The notes under the pieces: model-generated
Told to the model about the DNA's origin: nothing
Seen by the model: only the letters and a program-made list of their open reading frames with translations
The model's database searches: none
Position numbers and translations under genes: made by a program
NCBI RefSeq assembly: GCF_027943255.1
Contig: NC_072893.1
Span: 38,524,001-38,588,000, forward strand
From: Anastrepha obliqua
Taxonomy: Eukaryota; Arthropoda; Insecta; Diptera; Tephritidae
Reading direction: 5' to 3'
DNA: 64,000 nt
In this document: piece by piece, positions 34,401 through 46,589 of the stretch
Layout: each line of letters begins with the position of its first letter
How positions within the stretch are numbered: position 1 is the stretch's first letter

Positions 34401-35605
34401 AAATGATGCTAAAAATGAATTTATAGAAACAAGAGCATTTTCATAGATGGAGAATGACCGAGAGCACGGACCAATTCTAATTTATTTTAATTAATTATTG
34501 TACATTTACTTTAATATATTGATTGACAGGGTATTATTTCACAGAATGTACATTTCATAATGCATATACCTGTATTTTATTAGCTGTGTATTTAAAAAAG
34601 TTAATTCATATAACCCCATGTAATGCGAAACAGTATAAAAAATGTGTATTACAAATGCGCATAACTTGTAAATATGAATGTATGCGTGTATGAGCAGGTA
34701 TGTAAAAACTGGTGTCAAATCATGGCTAAAAAGGCGTGAAAAACAACTCAATTAAAATAAATTATGCCCAGGAAGCCAGTTAGACGTGTAACAAGACGAA
34801 ATTTGAGTTCTGTTTTTCTAATTAGATGGCGATTTATTTACGTTTTATATGGAAAAAATATGCAATACCGTGAAAAAAATTGTAAAAAATCAGCGGGATT
34901 TTTGAGAAAATTCAAATGTGCATTTTATTAAATTAAATTTGATATGCTATAAAACTGCATGCAAAACATCATTCTGGAAATTCTAATTCGAGTCCGAATT
35001 ATGATGAAAAGTTAGTGTAATTTTAGTGGAAAATTGGGTTTATATGGTTTTTGTTAGGCAATGAGCCGTAATTCAGTAATAAAAAGTTTTGTTTTCGAGC
35101 AGCTTTCCCTCTTCCACAGAAAAAATCGGCTCTTTAATTGATCAACAATATTGCTTACTCTTCAGTTTTCGATTGTTATAGTAGTAATATGTGTATGATA
35201 ATAGCTTTTTTTCTTATGATTAGTAAAATAATCAATAAAAGCATTTGAATATTTAAAAATACTTTTTATGCCAAATGAAAGTTGTCCCACAAGACGTGGA
35301 CACAAAAAGGTATACAATTTGGTCACGTCCTAAGGGAAGAAATCAAAATAAAAAAAAAAAACAAAACAAAAAATGGATTGAGCCGCGCGGCAACTTCTTG
35401 CAGCCTGGTGAAAGAGACAGTACGCTTCATTTCTCTGTAATAGACTTTGGGACCGGTTCTGATAGGCAAAGAGCTAAATTTTTCAGTAATGCTCCAATGC
35501 CTTCCAATGACGAAGTTTCAAAAATATTTGGAATGAGCCTGTACAACCTGATTTTCTCTTTGTTGGCGCCTGTACTCAGACTAATTAAAAACCGCTTTTG
35601 AAAAA
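34401..35605. other. No gene; contains shared AT-rich repeat F
   Basis: About 34870-35060 matches 60135-60300 (in the P450 intron), for example GAAAAAAATTGTAAAAAATC and GATTTTTGAG, and later TTTATATGGTTTT. Nothing codes. The frame 35275-35601 has no recognisable motif. Confidence 0.4.
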
Positions 35606-35609
35606 TTAA

Positions 35610-36294
35610 GGGGTTAGGGGTAGTCAGAGGCCCGAAAAAATGATGATTTTCAATAATTTTTTTTTGCCAGTCATCAAGGCAACATCATTTTTTGACTTCA
35701 CTTAAGCAAAATAAAAAAAATAATAATTAATTAATAAATAATAATAATTAATAAAATTAAAAAAAAAATTATTAATTGTAAAAGTTATCGCTGTTTTTGT
35801 GGAACCCGTTTCTCCAGAAGTCCCTTGAGGTGATCATCACAAGTCCTTCGAGATTCATCTACAATCAATCGTAGAAGAGAAATTAGTTTTAATAATAGAT
35901 AATCTTGTGCCTGATCGAAGCTCTTTGTTTGTTTTTAAATAAACAATATGGCGGCCTCAGGAAATATTTTTCAGATTTTCGAGAAAAAAATCGACAATTA
36001 ATTGTTTAAAAAAATCGAAGTTTTTGAAACAAAAAAAAATCCTTCGATCAGGCACGAGTTTTTTATGTTTTTCTAAATTTGTTCAAATTTTATTAAAATC
36101 TACCAAACGGTTTTGAAGTTACAGTGATCACTAGTTAAAAAAACATAGTTTTGAGAAAAAGACATTTAAAGTTTTTCCCATTTAAAATTAGCGCCCAAGC
36201 GCCCTTTGTTAATTGTTGAATAACTCGATAATTATTTGTCAAATACACTTTCAATTTTCACACAATATTTTTATGATATTCTACTTTAAGAAAA
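35610..36294. mobile_element. MITE family C, copy 2, left part
   Basis: TTAA (35606-35609) precedes GGGGTTAGGGGTAGTCAGAG. The interior matches copy 1 at 22407-23330. The LINE at 36295-36952 interrupts it; a short piece continues at 36953-36985 (TTTAAGAAAATGCAAAAAAA). Confidence 0.78.
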
Positions 36295-36952
36295 CCAGCT
36301 AGAGATAGAGAGAATGGTGAGGACTGAACACATCGTGAATGAAAAAGCGAATGAACTGGCAAGAAGGGGATCTGTCATGAATAACGCTCTGCAAAATCGG
36401 TATTCACACCACTAAGTGCAGTAAGGAGTACAATTTCCCTAAAGTACCTCCAATTCGCGGATTGTATATGGAGAGACCAGACGAAATGCAAAATTAGCAG
36501 AACGTCATGGCCCACCTACAACCTCAAGCAATCGTCGACATTGATAAACATAAAACGACGGGACGCCTGTAGACTAACGGCAGTCATAACTCGCTTCTGG
36601 TCTATCGGAGAACAAGCCGCCAAAATGGGCATCCCTCACAACACATATTGTCATAGTTGTAAGCAACTGGAGAAAAAGGAAACAATCTTCCATTTCCTCT
36701 GTGAATGCCCTGCTCTATGCAAGGACAGAATCTTAACCCTGGCCAAACCGCTATTCGAGAGTCTCGAGCAACTGTCTGGCTTAGATGTCCCCAACCTAAT
36801 AAGGTTCCTAAACCGCACATACTGGATATAGTTTTGCTGTGAATAACCGTTAAACAAGTTGGTAGCAAAGATGTGGCAACAAAATGGTGCGGAAGCGCTA
36901 GTTGGATTCTGGATGAATCACCACTCTAACCAACCAACCAACCAACCAACCA
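36295..36952 (+). mobile_element. LOA-like LINE 3' end inserted in MITE C, with target duplication
   Basis: ACTTTAAGAAAA occurs at the left edge (36283-36294) and just after the right edge (36953-36964), a 12-bp target-site duplication. The insert begins in the RNase H tail (VNEKANELARRGS at about 36330). It continues to the C-terminal Cys cluster (YCHSCKQLEKKETIFHFLCE and ECPALCKDR, about 36645-36725) and tail (SGLDVPNLIRFLNRT, 36776), and ends in an AACC repeat (36925-36952). It is 5'-truncated, as LINE insertions usually are. Confidence 0.88.
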
Positions 36953-36985
36953 ACTTTAAGAAAATGCAAAAAAAATCTACTTGAT

Positions 36986-38040
36986 TTAGAACGAACACTG
37001 ACCGCAGGATTGCAGCTCTTGAAATAAAAATAAGCTAGGCTCAAGCACGAGTCGTTGAATTGGAGAAATTTACAGCAGCGCAAGCCAAAAATTAGAGAAT
37101 AATGGATAAAGGCATCGATGGACATGTGGCGATATTGCATCGGCAATAGCATTGCATTCGGCTGAACCTAAGGCGTACAACCAAGGTTCTCCCTTGTCGC
37201 GTGAGCCCACTGTGTGGAAATGCTGTCGGCTATGCGAGTATCATCCGAAAGCTGAAATTAAGCGAATATGTATCTAATGAGCCTTTGTTTACATGGACGA
37301 TTCATGAGAGGGTATTGGCTAAGGTAAGCGCTGACTTTTTTCTTTTAAAATGTTTTTAGTTATAATAGTTTTAAACATTTCTTATTGAATAATTGCAAAG
37401 AGCCATACTTTTGTACAAAATAAAATATTCAGCAAAGCGAAAAGAAAAAAAAATAGTCAAAACTGCTCAAAATATTTTCTTCGTATAGACTCATAAGATA
37501 CCAAAAAACTTGTTTTGATTTTTCGTTTGAGGAAAATAACACTTATACCATCATAACAGAAGTTTAATATTTTTGTAAGACAGGGAATGGGCAAAAATGT
37601 TGACTTCTTCTTCACTTGTCAAATGTGGCAATTAAGTTGCAACAATTTATTTACAACAATACGTCACTTTTAAGCACTTCTGTGCAGAATGCGGATCTGT
37701 CTTTAGTTGCAGTCGAAGTTTGAAGTCGATGGGGCAGTTGCTTGTGCATTTGAGTATCCTTTAAAAGTTAATTTTTAAGGGCTTAAATGAACAAAAGTCA
37801 AATTGCAAGTATTTGTTGTTTTGCTACGACAGGCAGGGAATGGATGGGTGGGAGTTACCTAAGCCGATACACCGTTATTTGAGTGCTAACCCGAGACCCG
37901 TAAACTAAGTCAGCAGTGGAGGGAAGGTTAAGGTGGTAGTCGGTCTGCACGATCAACTCACTTAAACCTTAGAAGTCCGTTGTGATAACACTGTACTACA
38001 CGGGAACCCCATTTATCTTCCTTCGCGGAAACATTTTGCG
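36986..38040. other. No gene seen
   Basis: Intergenic DNA; no convincing element. Confidence 0.45.
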
Positions 38041-38800
38041 GCTCTTATGAAACGTAGACAGCTCTGCAAGAGAATTGAAAATGTGTTTGTCTAGACTCTA
38101 GACAATCTACTCTGATTTTAGCTAAGGTTGGACAATTGCAAAAGAAGTGTTCAACTGTTTCTTCCCCATTTCAACAACTTCTACAATATTCATGGGAGAA
38201 TACCTCTAGTCTCAAGGAACACCTACCAACTAGCCAGTGACCGGTGACACAAGCCACGACCTTCGAGATAGCTTCTCTTGAGCAGCTAAGTAGTTCTATT
38301 TTTTTGTTGTTGTTTATTTGCGGCCATAGTAGCCTAGCTGGTAAGCATGTATCTTTCTCTTGCCATGACCTTTTGGCCTTTTGGGTATTGTTGTTTTTAA
38401 TTATTAGTTTACTCGAGGCCAAAGGTATTCCAATGGTACTTTTATCACTGAGCAATTGAAGTGTAGTACGTTTTCTGGTTAGCTCATCAGTTTTACAGTT
38501 TCCCTCAATATCTCTGGCCTTCCTGTGCAACTTTTGATCTTAGTATAGCCGCATTCATTCATTTGATGGCCACCTGGATCTCTAGTCGTTTTCGTTACGG
38601 CATGCGTATTTAGATATGCAGGCACTCCTTTTATAGCTAGAACCTTTTCCTGATAGACGCTGCAGTAGTCTGGTAGTCGAACGGATAGTTCCAGTCCTAA
38701 TTCCTTCGAGAAAACTCTCTAGCCAACCTTATCGTTTAGCTTGGAACCATCTGTATAAAAATGTAATTCCCCCTTCTCCATGGCTTTGGCGTTTGCCACT
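38041..38800 (-). mobile_element. LOA/I-type LINE relic, RNase H and C-terminus (minus)
   Basis: On the minus strand FYTDGSKLNDKVG (RNase H first Asp, near 38760) is followed by VYQEKVLAI, CKTDELTRK (near 38490), VTGHWLVGRCSLRL and HEYCRSC (near 38190). Then comes a broken Cys cluster. Stops are scattered through the frame. Confidence 0.75.
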
Positions 38801-38879
38801 TTTGTCTTGAAGAGCCTTTCGAAGGTGAGTCTAGGAATAGAGTTCAAGGTAAAGAGAAGAAAAGCTGGAATGTTCCGTT

Positions 38880-39178
38880 TATCAATGCACACACCCTTTT
38901 TGTGGGTGTTTGGCCGAGCTCCTCATCACATTTGTGGCATGCATCTTGATGTTGTTCTACAAATGGAGGGACCTACAGTTTCAAGCTGACTCTGAACGGG
39001 AGATATTTTTTATGAGGAGCTTTTTCATGGCAAAAATACACTCGGAGGCTTTCCATTGCCTGCCGAGTGACGACCGCTATTAGAACACCGACCGTTTTCT
39101 TCATTTCACTGAGATTCGAACCTCTGTTCGCTCTGAACTCCGAATGGTAGTCACGCACGAACCATTCGGCTACGACAG
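38880..39178 (-). mobile_element. tRNA-headed SINE, longest copy (about 300 bp)
   Basis: On the minus strand from 39178: GCTGTCGTAGCCGAATGG (box A-like), CTACCATTCGGAG, GAGGTTCGAATCTCAGTG (box B-like), TTCTAATAGCGGTCG, GGCAGGCAATGG, TGCCATGAAAAAGCTCCTCA, a middle section, then GAGCTCGGCCAAACACCC and AAAGGGTGTGTGC. The A and B boxes are spaced as in a tRNA, which would give an internal polymerase III promoter. The head resembles a Ser-type tRNA loosely. Confidence 0.85.
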
Positions 39179-39727
39179 CCGAATTATTATGAATATATTC
39201 CAGCCAGATACACATATAAATTGTATGATACAATGCCTAGACAGGTCCACGTGGTATCCTGAAGCGGCTGCGGAAACGCATATTCTATGTGTGACCCGAA
39301 ACTGGCAAACATTATTGAATTTTGCAGCATGACAACACCGGCTTCTCCTCCAACATTATCATTGTTGGCCTGTTATCGCTTCTTCTGTTTTTTTTTTCTA
39401 ATTTTCGAAAGCCAAGTCGCAGTTCAAGGGAACTCATCAAAGTGGCATAAAAGAGGTAAAGGAATCTGAACGGCCTAACTTCGGAGGATTACCAGGGATT
39501 CCTCGAACGGTAGGAGCGACGTTGTATTTGGTAGAGCTAGAATGAGACTATATTGTGAAGATCAATTATAAAATTTTCTTCGCAATTTAATTTGCTGGTA
39601 TTTTAGTGACAAATTACCCAAAACTTTCAGATATGTGATAATCTCATATATTTTTTTTGTCGGGACATACTAGCCAGTGCAACACTTAGACACAATTAAA
39701 TTCATTCTACTGCACTCGGATTCCTTT

Positions 39728-40050
39728 TTAATTTTCTTTAAATCTACTCGACATATGAAGAAATCTGAGTATCAGTGGTGGCAAGAAGCCAAGGTGGTCG
39801 CTTCTTAACACATCAGTGCCAAAGAACTCAAGCCTGATTCGAGAAAAGGCGGGGCAGACGCACAGAAAGTGGTCCGCCGTCTCATCCTCCTCTCCACATG
39901 CTGGATAAAGTGCACTGTCTGAGATACCCACCTTTTTAATGTGCTTCGCCCATAGAAAGTGGCCCGTCATCATTCCAACCAGCCTCCTGTAGTCTCTTCT
40001 GCTTAGTGACAGGAGGAACTGCGACAATCAGTCGGACATGACAGCGAACA
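39728..40050 (-). mobile_element. LINE C-terminal fragment (minus)
   Basis: The 99-codon frame reads LLSLSRRDYRRLVGMMTGHF, ALYPACGEEDETADHFLCVC and PAFSRIRLEFFG. This is the GHxxxxxH and CxxC..HxxxxC terminal module of LOA/Jockey-type LINEs. Only this end is present. Confidence 0.75.
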
Positions 40051-41946
40051 TCAGTTTTGTCCATCTGCAGCCATGAAAATTTTATTTTTTTATTTTTATT
40101 TTATAAAGGTTTACATAACAATAAAATTATTATACAAACTAAAAGTAGTGCACCGCTAGCATCGAAGGCTTTCGGCTGGGCCGTGAAAATTAAAAGCTAC
40201 ATTAAACTCTAAGTGCCTGTTAACTTTTTTCGTACGGAGTATTTAACAGGAAATTTTTGAAACCAAAAGAAGTTTTTTAAAGCAGATAATCGACTGGTGA
40301 GTAATATTCTAGTATTATAAGTATATGCTCTCTCCGAACCCAATTGAAATATGAGTCATTTTTATCTGAAAGGGTTGGATTAGACCGTCAGCCAATTAGA
40401 TGAAAAGACACTTTCAGGGTTTTCAATGATGCACATGGGTTAGTAGTCATATGTGGAACTCATGTATTGATATTAATCCAAAAGCACTCGCAGTCTTCAT
40501 TAATTGTTAACGCCAGTACCGCCATATCCCTATTCGACTTTTTCGAAAGTACTTTATGGTTACTCAGGCGTTGCTAGGTTGCACCAACAGTTATTTTATC
40601 ATTTGTAAATGAGGTTCCAATTGGGTGACCCATGACAATTGGTTGACCCATGCCAATTGGGTGGCCCAGAAACTCACCGTTCGTCAATTCATTGCCAGTT
40701 TGTTAGCTTGAACCTCCCGCGGTTCTGATAGCAATAGAAAATCCTTAGCTATCAGAACCGCTGCTTTCCTTAGCGACGAAAGCTAGCTTCAGATTACGTT
40801 GTCGGATAGGGTTTGAGGAGTTAATGATATTTTTCGGGGTCTTTAGTATAGCCTGGTTATTTTTCTATATTTTCATCTCGGATTCGCGGCACTTCTTCGG
40901 CATTGTCTGTTCAGAGAACCCAGTTTGAAAAACTGTTGATGAGGGTACCCAGTACGTAAGTGAACTTCCAGTTTTACTCCAGCTGCCATTTAGCTTTGGG
41001 TGCATCCTTGAGAAGAAATTTGTTATCCAGTATCGTAAAAAGAGATTCTGAACTCTTTTACAACTCTCTAGAACAAAAACTACTGCTATATGGTCCACTC
41101 AAGTATAGTTTTTGCTTAAGTATATTATCTTATTTGGGGTCTGTAGCAATTAATGTTGGGATCTTCAATTCCTTCAAAAGAAAACAAGATACATTTACAG
41201 AAGTTAATTTGCGGTTTATTATTTAATTTCAAATTAAATTTATTTCTCATTGTGTGTGCACAAACATCCGAATATTGGTTTGGAGTCATCACGCATACCA
41301 ATGCACATTCGCTGCATAATTTTAGGCGCATTTCCCATGGAAATTTGTTTCGGCACTGCATTTGGCAATTAACTGATAATTTGCTAGTAAATTAATAACA
41401 AATTATGATGTTAATTAAGTTCAACCAAAGGTAGAAAACAGTGGCCCCTTCAATGTGCATAACCGCAGGTCAAAGTTCAAATTGGCAAGTTGGTGTGCGA
41501 GCAGTTTGGTAAATTGAAAATGGCAAAATTTTATGTCGCAATGCGGTGTAAAATTTTCAATTTCCTCAAACTGCCGCTCCGTAAACTACTTACATGCTAG
41601 TTAGTTAATATTAAATAGGAAATACTACAACAGCAACAACAACTGTAATTAAGCCATTGCAATGAGCTTACCCACGAAACAGAGGTTTCATATATATAAC
41701 TGTACATCAGCTCGTGCGAGCGTGGCAGGCAATCATACTTTTATTTTGCATCCATTTTTGACGTTTTTGTTATACTCTGCGTCACAGAGACTTACAGATA
41801 AGTTTTTTTATAAAAATATATTTCATTCCCCTATAAAAACCATTTAATTAAAGCTCGGAAATTTGTTCAAATTAAAAAAAAAAGTGTGTGTTGCGCAGTA
41901 CACATAACAGAAGTGCAACTTTCAAGGCAGAGAAGGAAAGAGGGAG

Positions 41947-41978
<32 letters not shown>

Positions 41979-42002
41979 AAATACATATCTAAATAAATTC
42001 AC
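40051..42002. other. No gene; small tandem repeat
   Basis: At 40617-40672 an 18-19-bp unit (CAATTGGGTGACCCATGA-like) occurs three times. A GA-repeat lies at 41951-41979. No gene recognised. Confidence 0.45.
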
Positions 42003-42620
42003 TATTTGCAGAGAATACAAATAGACCAAATTTACAAAAAACGGAGAACGGTCGACCGGTGTAGGTAAACGCCGGACACAAACCGTGGCAACAACGCGCA
42101 CTATTCCGAGCATTTGTCACTCGCACAAACACAGCGATTCCAGCACCGCAGCAACGGCACAAATTACCACTAGACAATACCAAGAAATCCGACACCGGAA
42201 TGGATAGCACTTTATTGTACGCACCAGCACTACCAAGGAAACGGAAAGAAGCGCCAAAAAGTAGGCATCAAAAAAACCCAAAAAAATTGGGACCAAAAAT
42301 ACCCCAAACAGAAGGCACCAAGGAAATATAACGCCAAAAAGTAGGCACCAAAAATATATTTCCTACAAGTTTGCTCCAAAAAATAAGCGCCAAAAAATAG
42401 GCAGTGTTATTTCTCACTAGAAATTGGCAACAACAAAGAAAAACTCAGGAAAAATAGCCTAAAATGTATCTAAGGTATAGCTGTCTCTCTACTTTTCCTC
42501 TACGTTATATCTCTTTTCTCTCTCACAGAACGAAAATGCCCAAAACGATGCATGGCCTTGAAATTTTACTCTCCATTCTCGCTCGCCCATCGACGCCATC
42601 ACAAAAATTCTAACAAAAAA
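42003..42620 (-). repeat. Dispersed repeat E, copy 2, with Cys-rich open frame
   Basis: Reverse-orientation match to 25410-25997. The minus frame 42210-41989 contains NLCRCCGAGI and CCHGLCPAFTYTGRPF, with roughly nine residue differences from copy 1 in the compared 58. The protein is unrecognised. Confidence 0.6.
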
Positions 42621-44921
42621 CCCATTCTAGAAATATTTCTGGTCGGAAACCAAAAAAAGAAACTTTAAGCTTCTTTGTTTTTTTATAAAAATATATTCCA
42701 CTATCCTACAAAAACCATCTTAGCCCAAGTTCCAAAATTTGTTGTTAAATCTGAGTTTTTAGAAAAATTTCTGGCCGGAAAACCACAAAAAAAATTTATA
42801 AAAAATCTAAAATTTAATCAAAACTTCACATTTTTAATCGTAATTTTTAGAAAAATTTCGGGTGCACAGTTATATAACCCACTGATAAATATATAACCCA
42901 CTAATAAAGTTAAATTTTTTTTACTGATATGTTAACTGTTTTTCTCCATGGAAAAGAAAATATCGAACATTTGTTATATGGAAAAATGTGCAAACCTGAA
43001 CTTGACACACCTTGCGCAACATTTAATGAGCTATAAACTGCATGCTCCAAATGTTTCTAAAAATTTTGAAGAAAAGTTGATGAATTTTTTCAAAATAAAT
43101 AAAAAAGTGTGAAATTTTGATGAAAATTTTTTGAATTTTTTTAAAAAACTTGGTAGTTTTTGCACGACTATGGAAAAATAGGAACTTAAAAATCAGGAAC
43201 TTGAAAAATAAGAAATTAAAAAATTGATGCAATTAAATGACCTTCAAAAAACTTATCAAAACTTCTCAATAAGTCCTGGTGCTATATTCTTTTAACGCAG
43301 TGTATGTTATACCTATGTTATTTTTCTCTGTTATCCACATTGACACATTATCGGCGCACTGTAACCTTTCGTAAAGTTTTACAATTTCACGCCCGCCTGC
43401 CCAAGGCTTAGGGCACTAAAAGCCGGACGTTAAATCGATGCCGAGCACAGGGACGTATGTCAAACGCAATTTTCATAACCTCTTTAATTAAAAAGCCTAT
43501 AACTATGCTGTAAATTATTGATCAACTATTAATTAACTAGAAAAGCAATTTTCGGTGCCCAGGTGATGCGGCCGTGACAACAGCAGCTACACGAACACTG
43601 CACTTAAATATTTTTGCCCGCTTCCCAGACTTGCGCTGCTCAATAAGATACCTGCATACATACACACATACATATATACTAACACCGAGATACACACGCA
43701 CGTAGTTGTAAGCATTCGCAGGCTTGGCCTGGCAGCCATTTTATCTCCATCTCTTCATTTATCGTTTCACCATTTCTACTCCTCCGTCACCAACCATCCG
43801 AGTGAGTAGCAATGGCTACCAGAAGTGTAAAGTGCGGCCGAGCCTAGGTTAGGCATAAAAATATTAACACTATGGCTGCTGTTGTTGTTGTTGTTGTTAT
43901 TAGCCTAGTCACTTTACTCATGCTACGTGTCGGTTTAACTGCCACAAGCTGTACGGTCTATGTAATGGCACCTGGTAGCCAGTTAGTGTCAGTTGTCTGT
44001 TGCCTGTTGCTTGTCACAACGTCGCTTGTTGCCTGTTGTTGGTGTTGATGCCAGCCCTAACACGCTTGGCTGAATTTAGTCTTTAATCTTTTAGTCGTGC
44101 ACTTGGCTGTGTTTGTATAGCTGCTGCTCTTCTGTCGCATGGCTGCCAGTCATTAACAGCCACTCGCAGGCTGAATGATAGAGGAAAAATATAGGGCTTG
44201 CGACAAGTTCACAGCTTCAAAGTAAGCAGATGAGAGATGTTTTTGAAACATAGTAAAGGTTACTAAATTAGAAAAAAACTACTGTTACTTCTTTTTGAAG
44301 AAAAAATAAGATATTATCGTCTATATTATTATTTCAGCTCACTGTCTATTATTCTTTCACGATTAAGCTGATGTACTGGAGGGAAACACTAATTGCGTCC
44401 TATTCCACCTGGTCTTTCTTATGTACAAAGTACCCCTGCCGTCTTTTGTCACTTTTGCGTGGGAAGCTTAAATTAGGTCACCGTATTCCATTCTACATAG
44501 AGCCCAGAGACGTGCGCTAGGGTTAAACCGCCCATTTAGGTGCATAGCCAATTTTACTTTTTCAACCGCTCAAATCACTGCTTCATAACGAAACACCAAA
44601 AATTCTGAGTATGCATTGAGTTCATGATCATTAACTATTAAAAAAATGTATTTAAGGACAGGAACTATATTTGGTGCTCTCCACCTCCAACTCATATCTG
44701 CAAAAGCCGCGTTCAGGAGAAATCGATTCGCTTATCGTGGTTCCCTATTGGGCAGCCTGCCCCCCTTGGGAATATATATATATATATGTATATATAATCA
44801 AACATCATCAAAGTTAAAGAAGCAAAAAGTGGAACACTAATCGGATCTCGAGGTCAAAACCTCGTTCCAGATGGAAATTGATAAAGAAATAAGACGATAA
44901 AAAACATTCATCAGTACATAA
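42621..44921. other. Intergenic, no gene seen
   Basis: AT-rich DNA with a GTT microsatellite (43876-43899) and an AT dinucleotide run (44770-44796). No exon recognised. Confidence 0.45.
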
Positions 44922-45963
44922 CAGGTGGCGCTAAAGTAATCCTCCTATCAGAAAATGCTATAAATTTTGCGTTTTGGCACGGTGACTTTGGCACGCCGTC
45001 CAACGTCTACTGGTGAAACACTGCGACGTTTAGCCGCTCACCTCGAAGAGACTGGCGCAACACGAGATGCTGCCAGGCGTGGCAGACCCCGGAGTAGCCG
45101 TTCTGCAGAGAATATTGCTGCTGTAGCCGAGGATGTCATGGAAGCGCCGTCGACATCGACCAGACGACATGCCACGCAAATGGGTATCAGTCGATGGTCT
45201 TTACAACGAATTTTCGTACGAGATTTGAAGATGTTTCCGTACAAAGTCCAGACGATGCATCAGCTGTTAGCTGCTGACCGCCAATCGCGTCCAACATACG
45301 CTTAAGCCATCCGTAATCACCACCAAGAGGAAGATGATTTTTCATCAAAAACAATCATGAGTGATGAGGCCCATTTCTATCTTAGCGGGTACGTAAATAA
45401 GCAAAATTGGCGCTTCTGGGGCACTGAAAATCCGCGTGTAACTCACGAAGAGCCATTACACCCGCTCAAAGTCACTGTATGGTGTTTCGCTGGAGGAGTC
45501 ATCGGACCTTTTTTCTTCGAAGACGTCGCGGGCCAAACGGTTACTGTGAATGGTGAGCGCTACAGAGCAATGATCAACGAGTTCTTTTTGCCGCAACTTG
45601 ATGAATTGGGATTGGAAAACATGTGGTTCCAACAAGACGGTGCAACGGCATACACTGCACGTGCCTCAACCGGAATGCTGAAGGATGGATTTCCCGGGCG
45701 CCTAATCTCCCGTTTTTGGCGATTTTCACTGGCCAGCAAAATCGCCTGATTTGACTGACTTCTTTTTGTGGGTCTTTTTGAAGTCGCGGGTTTATGTCAA
45801 CAAGTCTCAGACTCTTGCAGCTCTTAAAGACAATATCCGTCAAGAATGTGAGGACCTATCGCCGGAAGTTTTGGCCAAAGTGATGGAAAATGCCATAAAA
45901 AGGGCTCAAATGGCAATCAACTGTGGCGGCGGCCATTTACAGGACATCATATTCTCGACTTGA
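44922..45963 (+). mobile_element. Mariner-like transposon, transposase nearly intact
   Basis: The frame from 44967 encodes a truncated helix-turn-helix part (STRRHATQMGISRWSLQRIF), an in-frame TAA at 45303, then MSDEAHFYLSGYVNKQNW (first Asp) and WFQQDGATAYTARAS (second Asp, about 45628). A one-base insertion in a T-run near 45713 shifts the frame. The other frame continues with PDLTDFFLW (third Asp region) to GGHLQDIIFST at 45960. So one stop and one shift separate it from a continuous catalytic frame. GGTGGCGCTAAAGTAATCCT at 44924 looks like the left terminus. I found no matching right end. Three relics elsewhere in the window belong to the same family. Confidence 0.85.
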
Positions 45964-46589
45964 TGTAAAAAAATTTAAAAGACCAAATAAAAATAATCCA
46001 CAAGAAGAATCAAAGTTTTTCATTTTATTTTTTAAATTACAGCCAAAAAACATCGCAAGGTTACCTTTGTAGAAGAGGAATAGGAAACCTCAAAGAACTC
46101 AATCACAACCGTAGCGGAATCTATACTTTGATGCGAAATCGAGAATAAAAACTCAGAATAGTTCGACAAAAAATGAAAGGAGATGATTGACTTAAAAAAC
46201 TAGGCAAGGAAGAAATGGCTGCTGAGGAAACTCGAGCCGCTGAAAAATCATACATCAAAAGAAGGCGCGTAGTAACAAAAATGTGCCAAAGAAAGAAAAG
46301 AGGAACAAGAAAAATGAGAAAAAAAATTGTTCATAGATTTCCAAGACGTATTTATTAAAGGTGGTGGCATTAGAGAAACAACAATGTTTTGTGCGTTTGA
46401 TTCTCAAAGCAAAATATTGGCAAAGTAGAAAACAAAGAATGAATTCGCTTTGTTTCTTTCTGGGCTGACAGCCACGTAAACACGGCGAAGAATAAAAACG
46501 AATAAGTCAGCTGATTTACAGATATCACCTTTAATAGATTCACCTTGTAAATTTCAATGGTAAGCAAACTCTCAAATTTTACAGCAAAG
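45964..46589. other. Spacer, possible LINE linker scraps
   Basis: A basic stretch near 46210-46330 (ETRAAEKSYIKRRRVVTK) may be the linker of the RTE-like LINE that follows; otherwise nothing. Confidence 0.3.

Noticed and set aside
35275..35601. 108-codon plus frame upstream of MITE C copy 2
   Set aside because: Lys/Asn-rich low-complexity middle, no recognised domain, no sign of conservation in the window.
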